DNA of 64,000 nucleotides from Desulfamplus sp964425195 (lineage in GTDB: Bacteria; Desulfobacterota; Desulfobacteria; Desulfobacterales; Desulfobacteraceae): positions 124,001 to 188,000 of the forward strand of contig CAYRLG010000001.1 of assembly GCA_964425195.1 (NCBI GenBank). Reading direction: 5' to 3'. Positions 8,230 to 16,205 of the stretch are shown piece by piece. The notes below the pieces were generated by a model. The model saw nothing but the letters and a program-made list of their open reading frames with translations. It was not told where the DNA came from and made no database searches. The position numbers and the translations under genes are program-made. Each line of letters begins with the position of its first letter. The first letter of the stretch is position 1.

Positions 8230-10182
8230 TTAATATTTCTCAAATTCATCATCTAATTTATCAGTATCAATCTGGCTATCTTGCATATCAATATGTATTC
8301 CTCCCCTTTTTACCAATCCCCGTATTTTAGGAGTCTGCTGCTTTTTTGAACCTATTTTCCCTTCAGATTGCTGTTTTTGTATATTGCCCATATTACGTAA
8401 AGAGGTTTTATGAATATTATGGTTACTCATTGTCTCATTAAAATTATAAAAATCATCTGCTTTGCCAGAGCCTTTTATGTTATCAAGCAGACTAATTGCA
8501 CCTTTAAGAATTTCAGCCTGAGATGCTAACTCTTCTGACGTTGATGACATCTCCTCAGACGCAGCGGCATTGCTTTGAATTACCTGATCAAGCTGCTGCA
8601 ATGCCTGATTTATCTGTTCTGTTCCTGTCTTTTGCTCACTTGCTGCTGCACTTATCTCTTCAACAAGATCTGCTGTTTTTCTTATATCAGGTACTATTTT
8701 TGTTAACATCTCACCTGCTTGTACAGCAATTTCAACACTTGATGAAGATATATTGCTTATTTCACCAGCAGCAGCTTGGCTTCTTTCGGCAAGTTTTCTT
8801 ACAGCATCTGCAACTACTGCAAAACCCTTACCATGCTCTCCTGCACGTGCAGCTTCAATTGCAGCATTAAGAGCAAGCATGTTGGTCTGTCTGGCAATCT
8901 CTTCTATAATTGTGATCTTGTCAGAAATTTGCTTCATTGCATCAACGGTTTTCTTTACAGCTTCACCTCCTTTTACAGCATCGTCAGCGACTTTTATAGC
9001 AATTCGCTGTGTCTGCTGCGAATTATCAGCACTCTGAACTATGTTTGCAGTCATCTGTTCCATTGATGCAGAAGCCTCTTCTGCAGATGCTGCCTGTTCA
9101 GAAGCTCCAGCAGACATCTGCTCGGCAGTTGCACTTAACTCTTGACTTCCTGCAGCAACATTCTCCGCACTTAAATAGATGCTGTCCACTATTTGACGCA
9201 TATTTCTAAGGAGCATTACACAAATTAAAGAGCCGAAAATAACAGAGACTAACGATAACAATGTCATTCCAACCAGCGTCTTTATCTCTTCATTATATGC
9301 AATGTTAATTGACTCTTCAGTAAATTCTTCAACTCTCCTTAAAAACTCCTTAAGTTCATTATTGAGCAGATTCTCTTTCTCTTCAATACCTTGAGTGATC
9401 TCCTCGACTTTTGCCAACCTGTTCTCTTTAAGTAGGTTGAAGATATTTGAAACACTCTCTTCATATTCCTTATGCTCTATCTCAATTTTTCCAAGATGAT
9501 TAAATACCTCTTCAAATTCACTTTTGGATTTTACAGATTCTGCCTTAATAATCGCATGTTTGGCTATCTGTTTGCCTTTATCAATATCTTTATCAATCAA
9601 TACTGTATGTTTTAGATACTCTCTATGTGCACTCTCAAGAGCAACGGCAGCTTCCGAAAGCCTTTCAATCATCTCTCCATGTCTGAGCATCCTTTCAAAC
9701 CAGATAGATTGTTCAAGCTGATTAACTGTAATTTTAGTAATTATCCCAGTCAAAGGCATATCTTCTTGAGCAATCTCTTTTAATTGTGTTCCAATAATGT
9801 TGACCTGAACAACTGCAAAAACAGCACCTATGATAAGCAAAAGCAACAGTATAGATACTGTGAAAATGACCTGCTTTCTCATATTTACCATTCTCATAAG
9901 CTTTGACCCTTTAAATAAAAATAGCAATAAAACAGATAGGAAAATTGCTCCTACGACAATAATAACCATGTAATTTTGTAGAAAGTTCTTCTCTGTAATC
10001 ATAGCTTGCTCCTGAATGTGCAAATTATCACCAATATTGCTTACTTTCTCATCAACAGAGCCTGTGTTTACAATTTCATGGTTAGATTTAGTATCTATTG
10101 ATGCGGAAGATATACCAATCCTTAATGTGAGAGTTATAGCAAACACAATAATCAATATAAGCATTTTTGTAATTTTATACAT
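8230..10182 (-). CDS. Methyl-accepting chemotaxis protein (four-helix sensor type)
   Basis: A transmembrane chemoreceptor of about 650 residues. The frame is open to 10284, but AAGGAG at 10191-10196 lies 8 bases before the ATG at 10182, which also gives a clean hydrophobic N-terminus. Hydrophobic segments occur near the start, around residue 75 and around residue 110. A helical, charged region of about 180 residues follows, then another membrane segment (LLSLVSVIFGSLICVMLL) and the cytoplasmic signalling domain with the hairpin tip EIARQTNMLALNAAIEAARA. The two hydrophobic segments ahead of the sensor region are unusual. A HAMP domain is not obvious. The extreme C-terminus is LDDEFEKY, shared with the next MCP. 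Confidence 0.92.
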   Translation of the reverse strand: MYKITKMLILIIVFAITLTLRIGISSASIDTKSNHEIVNTGSVDEKVSNIGDNLHIQEQAMITEKNFLQNYMVIIVVGAIFLSVLLLFLFKGSKLMRMVNMRKQVIFTVSILLLLLIIGAVFAVVQVNIIGTQLKEIAQEDMPLTGIITKITVNQLEQSIWFERMLRHGEMIERLSEAAVALESAHREYLKHTVLIDKDIDKGKQIAKHAIIKAESVKSKSEFEEVFNHLGKIEIEHKEYEESVSNIFNLLKENRLAKVEEITQGIEEKENLLNNELKEFLRRVEEFTEESINIAYNEEIKTLVGMTLLSLVSVIFGSLICVMLLRNMRQIVDSIYLSAENVAAGSQELSATAEQMSAGASEQAASAEEASASMEQMTANIVQSADNSQQTQRIAIKVADDAVKGGEAVKKTVDAMKQISDKITIIEEIARQTNMLALNAAIEAARAGEHGKGFAVVADAVRKLAERSQAAAGEISNISSSSVEIAVQAGEMLTKIVPDIRKTADLVEEISAAASEQKTGTEQINQALQQLDQVIQSNAAASEEMSSTSEELASQAEILKGAISLLDNIKGSGKADDFYNFNETMSNHNIHKTSLRNMGNIQKQQSEGKIGSKKQQTPKIRGLVKRGGIHIDMQDSQIDTDKLDDEFEKY

Positions 10183-10332
10183 AAACGGCACTCCTTGTTT
10201 GTATATTTTTTCAGAACCAATCCTCATCACCAGCCTTCTTCTCTTTATAAAAAAATAATTCAAGAGGTAGTTTGATAGACTCAAAAAATATCTATGTCAT
10301 ATTAAAAAAAAAGACGCTCTGTATGAAACTCA

Positions 10333-12603
10333 TCAATATTTCTCAAACTCATCATCTAAAGAATCTTTTCCACTATTCATAATCTCCATATCAAGAGCAA
10401 CACCGTCTCCTCTGGTATTTTTGGGAATATTCATAATGTTTGTGATTATTTTTTTTCTACTTCCCTTTGAATGTACCTCTGAAACTTTTAAGTTACCTTC
10501 TTGGTGTCTGTCAGTTTGTCTGTTCCCACCTCTTTTATTTAGATCACTTTTTGCATCTTCAACTTTAAAGTAATTTATCATGTCAAGAAGATTATCTGCT
10601 TGCGATGACAGCTCCTCAGAGGTTGCTGATAGCTCTTCTGATGCTGAAGCATTCTGCTGAATTACCTGATCAAGTTGTTGAAGTGCCTGATTTATCTGCA
10701 TAGCACCAGAGTTCTGTTCGCTTGATGCAGCATTTATCTCTTGAACCAGCTCTGCTGTTTTTCTTATGTCAGGAACAATCCTGTCAAGCATTGCACCTGC
10801 ATCCTCAGCAATACGAACACTTGTCAATGAAAGATTGCTTATCTCTCCAGCAGCAGCTTGACTTCTTTCGGCAAGTTTTCTTACAGCATCTGCAACAACA
10901 GCAAATCCTTTTCCGTGCTCTCCTGCACGGGCAGCCTCAATTGCGGCGTTGAGAGCAAGCATGTTTGTCTGTCTGGCTATCTCTTCAATTATGGATATCT
11001 TCTCTGCAATCGATTTCATGGCTGTCACGGTTTTGGCGACAGCCTGCCCGCCCTTCTCAGCATCAGTTGCAGCCTGTATAGCAAGTCGTTCGGTCTGCTG
11101 TGCATTCTCTGCATTCTGGCTAATATTTGCTGACATCTCTTCCATTGATGATGATGCCTCTTCTGCTGAGGCTGCCTGTTCAGTTGCACCTTGAGACATC
11201 TGCTCTGCTGTGCTACTCATCTCTTGAGCACCGGCAGCAACATTATCTGCTGTAGTTCTTACATCTATCACAACTGCTTTCAAGTCTGATACCATCTTCT
11301 TCAACGCCTGACCCAACATATCCTTTTCTGAAAGCAGGTTTACTTTTACAGAAAGATCTCCTACGGCAATTAGCTCTGCAATACCAACAGTCGCATTTAG
11401 ACTTTTTATCATGCTATTGAGAGCCTGCATAAGCCGGTCAGCATTTGAACGCTCTTTTACACTGACGGTCAAGTCTCCCTTTGCCATTGTCTGAGCGACT
11501 TCAGTAACGTTATTCATTGCATCAATCAGAAGATTGAGGTTGTTTTTGATATTGTTAAAATCTCCTTTGTACTCCTCCGTAATCTTTTCAGGCAAATCTC
11601 CAACACTTATTCTGTCAATATATCTTGCAGCCACGTTAAGTGGTTTTATTACCGCATCAAGAGTTTCATTAATGCCTTCTACAATCTTTCCAAAATCTCC
11701 TTTATGAGCAGATGCGTCAGCTCTGGTTGAAAGCTCTCCCGCTACAGCAGCGGACGAGAGCCTTGAGACATCTCTGATAAGGGCGTTTATTGCCTCTACC
11801 ATCTTCTGCATAGCTGATTGCAGCACACCAAGTTCATCCTTTCTTAGCGAATCAAGTTGAACATTAGTATCTCCTGAGGCTATTCTATTTGCAGCCTCCA
11901 CACATGCATTTACAGGAGTTGTGATACCTCTTGTAATCATCCATGACAAAAAAAATGCCAATCCAACACCTAAAAGACCAAGTGTAATTGAAACTGTACG
12001 TATTGTTTTTGCAATGGTGTCGTACAGCTTGTCAGCTTCAACAGACTCTTCCTTCAGTGACTCTAAAATTTTAAAAAGCAAGCTCCCTGTATCTTCACGG
12101 ATTTTGTCAATCTGTCCGTCTAATTCACGAATTTTCGCTTCATCTGCCAATATGGTCATTGATTCAGCTTGCTGATTTGTTGTAAATGAGCTCTGTTTTA
12201 ATAAAATAGGTAGCATCTGTTTCTCAAAAAGATCGATATAAATCAGGTAAGCAGTCTCAAAATCAGATGCCCACTCTTTTTCTTCGTCAGTATCAACAAG
12301 TTTGTGCAGTATAGCAATATCACTTTGGGCTTTCTGTTTCATTTTCTCAAGTTCTCTTGCAGTACCCTCCATATCTCTGTTTATAACTGCATCGGCAATA
12401 ACTGTGTAAACTTCATCAAACCTCTCCATAACATGAAAGACTGTTATAGAGTCTTCTGCCCTTTTTGCCCCCTCATCTTGAAGCTCACTAAGTTTATACA
12501 TCTGAAAAATCTGATAGGTAATTATACCTAAAAAAATAAGAACTACTACAATGAAACTTGAGTACAGCTTGGTTCCTATCCTGATATTTGCAACCTTCAT
12601 CAT
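10333..12603 (-). CDS. Methyl-accepting chemotaxis protein with several HAMP-like units
   Basis: A chemoreceptor of about 755 residues. The frame is open to 12705, but AGGAG at 12609-12613 supports one of the adjacent ATGs at 12603 and 12600. A first membrane segment, a helical periplasmic sensor of about 170 residues and a second membrane segment (LGLLGVGLAFFLSWMI) are followed by a HAMP domain and then at least two more HAMP-like units, with the pattern A..I..GDL recurring at ISVGDLPEKI, MAKGDLTVSV and IAVGDLSVKV. The signalling tip is EIARQTNMLALNAAIEAARA. The C-terminus is LDDEFEKY, as in the neighbouring receptor. The signalling domains are very similar in DNA, suggesting duplication with different sensor halves. 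Confidence 0.92.
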   Translation of the reverse strand: MMKVANIRIGTKLYSSFIVVVLIFLGIITYQIFQMYKLSELQDEGAKRAEDSITVFHVMERFDEVYTVIADAVINRDMEGTARELEKMKQKAQSDIAILHKLVDTDEEKEWASDFETAYLIYIDLFEKQMLPILLKQSSFTTNQQAESMTILADEAKIRELDGQIDKIREDTGSLLFKILESLKEESVEADKLYDTIAKTIRTVSITLGLLGVGLAFFLSWMITRGITTPVNACVEAANRIASGDTNVQLDSLRKDELGVLQSAMQKMVEAINALIRDVSRLSSAAVAGELSTRADASAHKGDFGKIVEGINETLDAVIKPLNVAARYIDRISVGDLPEKITEEYKGDFNNIKNNLNLLIDAMNNVTEVAQTMAKGDLTVSVKERSNADRLMQALNSMIKSLNATVGIAELIAVGDLSVKVNLLSEKDMLGQALKKMVSDLKAVVIDVRTTADNVAAGAQEMSSTAEQMSQGATEQAASAEEASSSMEEMSANISQNAENAQQTERLAIQAATDAEKGGQAVAKTVTAMKSIAEKISIIEEIARQTNMLALNAAIEAARAGEHGKGFAVVADAVRKLAERSQAAAGEISNLSLTSVRIAEDAGAMLDRIVPDIRKTAELVQEINAASSEQNSGAMQINQALQQLDQVIQQNASASEELSATSEELSSQADNLLDMINYFKVEDAKSDLNKRGGNRQTDRHQEGNLKVSEVHSKGSRKKIITNIMNIPKNTRGDGVALDMEIMNSGKDSLDDEFEKY

Positions 12604-12682
12604 AAAATCTCCTTTTGGGTTGGTTATAACTTTTACGGTTGGTTGAAAGGGGGGAAATTTTAGCATTAAAATGTAACAAGGA

Positions 12683-13180
12683 CTATTCTGACATAGGCGT
12701 TTCAAAATCTTGTACTACAACAAGCTCCTCTGAAGAAAATACCTTGTCGCACTCAAGGATGATTATGAACTCGTCATTTTTTTTGCCCATTCCCCTTATG
12801 AATTCTGTTTTAAGGCGGGTTCCGATTTTAGGCGGGGGCTGTATCTGGTCAGCATCAAGGCTCATAACTTCTTGAACAGAGTCTGCCATTATCCCAAGAA
12901 GAGTTATCTCTTGACCAATCGTAATCTCGATAATAATTATGCAGGTATCTACAGTCTTCTCTTTTGCAGGCATTGCAAATTTTATGCGAAGATCGACAAC
13001 AGGGACAACTCCGCCTCTTAGATTGAGCACTCCGCACATAAAATCAGGCATACGGGGGACCCGTGTTATCTTTGTATAATCTAAAACCTCACGAACATGG
13101 CTGATTCCAAGAGCGTATATCTCTTCATCTAATTTAAAGGTAAGATACTGGTTTGTCTCCATAGTTCCATCAGTGCCCAT
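12683..13180 (-). CDS. cheW: Chemotaxis coupling protein
   Basis: CheW links CheA to the cytoplasmic tips of MCPs in receptor arrays. The 165-residue single-domain protein has the family features YLTFKLDEEIYALGI near the N-terminus, VREVLDYTKITRVPRMPDF, and GVLNLRGGVVPVVDLRIKF with the conserved RG used in binding. AGGAG lies 8 bases upstream of the ATG at 13180. It lies 21 bp after cheA and 79 bp before the MCP start. CheA carries its own CheW-like P5 domain, so both array components are present. Confidence 0.94.
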   Translation of the reverse strand: MGTDGTMETNQYLTFKLDEEIYALGISHVREVLDYTKITRVPRMPDFMCGVLNLRGGVVPVVDLRIKFAMPAKEKTVDTCIIIIEITIGQEITLLGIMADSVQEVMSLDADQIQPPPKIGTRLKTEFIRGMGKKNDEFIIILECDKVFSSEELVVVQDFETPMSE

Positions 13181-13201
13181 TATTTTATCTCCTTTTGATA
13201 T

Positions 13202-15310
13202 CTATTTTTTCATTGCCTTTTCAAGAAGTACATTTGTATCTAAAATCAGGGCAACTGTTCCATCTCCTAATATTGTCGCTCCCGAGATATCCCTTACATT
13301 TGCGAAAATAGGACCAAGGGATTTTATGACTGTCTGGTGTCCTCCAATTACGTTGTCCACCACAAAGCCAATTCGCCTTCCATTTACATCCGCAATAACA
13401 ACATGTTCAAGTTCTTTGGGATTACAATCTATTCTAAAGTGATCTCTTAGGCGTATATAAGGGACAATCTCTCCCCTTACATTAAGAATATTTCTGCCTT
13501 TAGTCTTTTCTGCATCAGCACGCTTAATCTCTTCGCACTCCTCAACAGTCATTAAAGGAAGAACAAAAAAATCATTACCTATGGTAACCAGAAGTCCATT
13601 GATAATTGCCAAAGTGAGAGGCAGAATTAGTGTAATAGTTGTACCTTGGTCAGGAATACTATCAATCTCGATTGAACCTCTTAAAGATTCAATCGTCTTT
13701 TTGACAACATCCATACCAACTCCTCGCCCAGATATATTGGTAATTGTCTCTGCTGTTGAGAATCCCGGAGCAAATATAAGAGAGAAAATCTCTTTTTCTG
13801 AGAGATCTTGATCGTTATTTATAAGTCCTTTTTCTTCAGCTTTTTTCCTTATGATATCTGCTTTTAAACCAGAACCATCATCCCCTATCCTTATAACAAC
13901 GCTTGTACCTCTATGCTGGGCAGAAAGGGTAATTGTTCCTCTTTCAGATTTTCCTACACCAATGCGTGCTTCAGGAGACTGGATACCGTGATCAATGCAG
14001 TTGCGTATCAGATGGACAAGAGGATCGTCAAGCCGTTCCAGAACAGTCTTGTCCATCTCTGTTTCTGCTCCACGAGTTACAAGGTCTATCTTTTTTCCAA
14101 GCTCTGCTGACAAATCCCTTACTAAACGTCTAAACTTGCTGAAAGTTGTGCCAATTGGCATCATACGGATATTTAGCACATTATCCCGAAGCTCTCCGGT
14201 AAGTCGCTCAACCTCCTCAACCGGTGATGAGAGATCCATGTTGCTGACTTGGGATGCAACTTGGCTAAGTCTTGCCTGAGTTATTACAAGTTCTCCAACA
14301 AGATTGATAAGTTTATCCAGCCTATCTGAAGGAACACGTACAGAAGATGTTGCAACAGGTGGCTTGTTTTTACCAAGAACCTCCTGTTCATAAAGTGCTG
14401 ATTTCACCTTTTCAGGAGATACAACTCCATTCTCAACAAGAATCTCCCCGATTTTTTTCTGTTTGGCAAGTGCCCTATCTATGCTCTCTTTGTTTGTATC
14501 ACCTCGCTCCACAAGTATTTCGCCAATACGAGGAAGAGGTGCTAAAGATTCGGCAGGGTCATGTCTCTCAAGAATTTCAATTGATATATCGCAGTCATCC
14601 TCGACAAATATAAACACATCTTTTACTGCATTTACATCCTGAACTGTTGTGAGTGTAATATCCCAGAATAGATAAGATTTTTCAGGATTATAGCTATCAA
14701 GATAGGGAATATTCTCTGTTTGGGCTACAACCACACACTCTCCAAGTTCCTTTAATCCTTCAATAAGAAGTGCAGGATCCATACCTGACTGAAATATCTC
14801 TTCTGAAGGTTTGAATCTTATTCTATATGTCATGCTAAATTGTTCACTGTTATCAAGTTCTGTTTGTAGAGAAGATTTTTTCTGCATTGAAAAAGGTTGC
14901 TCTTCTCCACCAGATGTTTCAACACCTTCACCCATGAGTATTTTTAGGGCATTTATTATTTCTAAATTTTTCTCCTGATCAACAAACTCTCCGCCAACTG
15001 AAGCCTGAAGCATAACCTTAATCTGATCCCTTGATGCAAGAGTAAGGTCAATAAGTTCTCTGGTTATAGGAACAAAACCTCCGCGTACCTTATCCAGAGC
15101 AGTTTCAATATGATGGGTAAATTTTGCAATGTCATCAAAACCGAACATTGCACCTGAGCCTTTGATGGTGTGCATGGCTCTGAAGAGTCGGTTTACAGCT
15201 TCATGCTCCTCAGGGTTCTCTTCAATATCAAGCACTGCCTCCTCAATTTCAGCCAGAAGCTCCTCAGCTTCTTGGCGAAATCCTTCAACAAACCTGTTTG
15301 GCTCAACCAT
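13202..15310 (-). CDS. cheA: Chemotaxis histidine kinase
   Basis: CheA autophosphorylates and passes phosphate to CheY and CheB. Domains in order: P1/HPt with the phospho-histidine in AMHTIKGSGAMFGF (about residue 48), a variable middle region, the dimerisation helices (DRLDKLINLVGELVI), the ATPase with the N-box LIRNCIDHG and glycine motifs DDGSGL and GRGVGMDVV, and the CheW-like P5 domain. Between P2 and P3 are two tandem 25-residue units starting IGEILVERGDTN and IGEILVENGVVS, resembling repeats in GspE/PilB N-terminal domains. At 702 residues it is of usual size. AAGGA precedes the ATG. It lies between cheY and cheW. Confidence 0.95.
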   Translation of the reverse strand: MVEPNRFVEGFRQEAEELLAEIEEAVLDIEENPEEHEAVNRLFRAMHTIKGSGAMFGFDDIAKFTHHIETALDKVRGGFVPITRELIDLTLASRDQIKVMLQASVGGEFVDQEKNLEIINALKILMGEGVETSGGEEQPFSMQKKSSLQTELDNSEQFSMTYRIRFKPSEEIFQSGMDPALLIEGLKELGECVVVAQTENIPYLDSYNPEKSYLFWDITLTTVQDVNAVKDVFIFVEDDCDISIEILERHDPAESLAPLPRIGEILVERGDTNKESIDRALAKQKKIGEILVENGVVSPEKVKSALYEQEVLGKNKPPVATSSVRVPSDRLDKLINLVGELVITQARLSQVASQVSNMDLSSPVEEVERLTGELRDNVLNIRMMPIGTTFSKFRRLVRDLSAELGKKIDLVTRGAETEMDKTVLERLDDPLVHLIRNCIDHGIQSPEARIGVGKSERGTITLSAQHRGTSVVIRIGDDGSGLKADIIRKKAEEKGLINNDQDLSEKEIFSLIFAPGFSTAETITNISGRGVGMDVVKKTIESLRGSIEIDSIPDQGTTITLILPLTLAIINGLLVTIGNDFFVLPLMTVEECEEIKRADAEKTKGRNILNVRGEIVPYIRLRDHFRIDCNPKELEHVVIADVNGRRIGFVVDNVIGGHQTVIKSLGPIFANVRDISGATILGDGTVALILDTNVLLEKAMKK

Positions 15311-15387
15311 AAATTTATTTCCTTGTTCTTTTAAGGGGTTGGTGAAACCTTTTCTCCCCTGATTAGAAAAAAAGGCACGCAGAGGAG

Positions 15388-15753
15388 CTATCTGAGGACT
15401 TTTTTAATGACAGAGAGCAACTGTTCTGGCTGGAATGGCTTTACGATCCAACCTGTTGCTCCGGCTGCCTTCCCTTTCTGTTTCATATCTGCTTGGGATT
15501 CTGTTGTAAGCATTATTATAGGAATGAACTTATATTGAGGCATGGCTCTTACCTGCTTTATCAGCTCAATCCCATCCATTCCCGGCATATTCAAATCTGA
15601 TATCAGCATCTGAATTGGAGTTGTTTTCAGTTTACTAATGGCATCATTTCCATTAATAGCTTCAACTACACTGTATCCTGCTTGTTTTAAAGTAAAACTC
15701 ACCATTTGGCGGACACTGCTCGAGTCATCAGCAGTCATGATTGTTTTGGACAT
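15388..15753 (-). CDS. cheY: CheY-type single-domain response regulator
   Basis: A stand-alone receiver of 121 residues that, when phosphorylated by CheA, would bind the flagellar switch or another motility motor. The acidic pocket TADDSS, the phospho-acceptor aspartate in ISDLNMPGMDG, the threonine in MLTTES and the lysine in IVKPFQPEQL are all present. The frame extends to 15765, but the ATG at 15753 follows GAGGGAG and gives the usual CheY N-terminus MSKTIMTADD. It lies directly upstream of cheA. No flagellar gene is in the window, so the motor it controls cannot be stated. Confidence 0.93.
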   Translation of the reverse strand: MSKTIMTADDSSSVRQMVSFTLKQAGYSVVEAINGNDAISKLKTTPIQMLISDLNMPGMDGIELIKQVRAMPQYKFIPIIMLTTESQADMKQKGKAAGATGWIVKPFQPEQLLSVIKKVLR

Positions 15754-15801
15754 CTTCTCCCTCATTTATCAAAGTGTTGTTAAATTTTTTTTAAATTAAC
15801 A

Positions 15802-16110
15802 TTACGCAGTACAATCTAAATACTCTTCTAAATTTAACCCTATACGCTCTGCTGCTTGATGAAGCAGAGCGACATCCCCTTTTATACTAAACAATTTTTT
15901 ATTTTTTATGGCTGTTTTCTTAGCAGAAAGAATCAGTTGAACTCCAAGAGTATCGCAATCTGTTAAATTTGCAAACTCCACAGAGACATCATGATAGTCA
16001 TTTAAATGTTGGCTCAGTACCTTGTTCAAATCAACTACTTCAGTTGCTGTCAAAGGAGCCTCATGTCTAATTGAGCTGCAACTGTTTTTATCATGTACTG
16101 TAATAGACAT
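15802..16110 (-). CDS. STAS-domain protein in chemotaxis operon
   Basis: A 102-residue protein matching the STAS fold of anti-sigma-factor antagonists and MlaB. The phosphorylation-site region reads CDTLGVQLIL (compare the family's D-S/T-x-G-x-x-L-L), so a phosphorylatable threonine is present. AAGGAG lies 8 bases before the ATG at 16110. It sits between the CheZ-like coiled-coil gene and cheY. STAS proteins in chemotaxis operons are known, but their targets are poorly defined. No cognate serine kinase or phosphatase gene is visible here. Confidence 0.8.
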   Translation of the reverse strand: MSITVHDKNSCSSIRHEAPLTATEVVDLNKVLSQHLNDYHDVSVEFANLTDCDTLGVQLILSAKKTAIKNKKLFSIKGDVALLHQAAERIGLNLEEYLDCTA

Positions 16111-16205
16111 AGCATCTTCTCCTTAAATAAGGTTAATTTTATAACCCAAGAATAGGTAAACAAATAAAAATATTATAGAATTATTTTCAAAATCAGAATT
16201 GCAGT

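Noticed and set aside
8753..9037. Open frames on the plus strand across the MCP, CheA and ABC genes
   Set aside because: They are antisense shadows of strongly supported minus-strand genes, with no ribosome sites and repetitive Leu/Gln/His or Ser/Ala composition.
8700..11200. Near-identical DNA in the two MCP genes as a mobile repeat or assembly error
   Set aside because: Similarity follows the conserved signalling domain in frame and fades outside it, consistent with gene duplication or family conservation.
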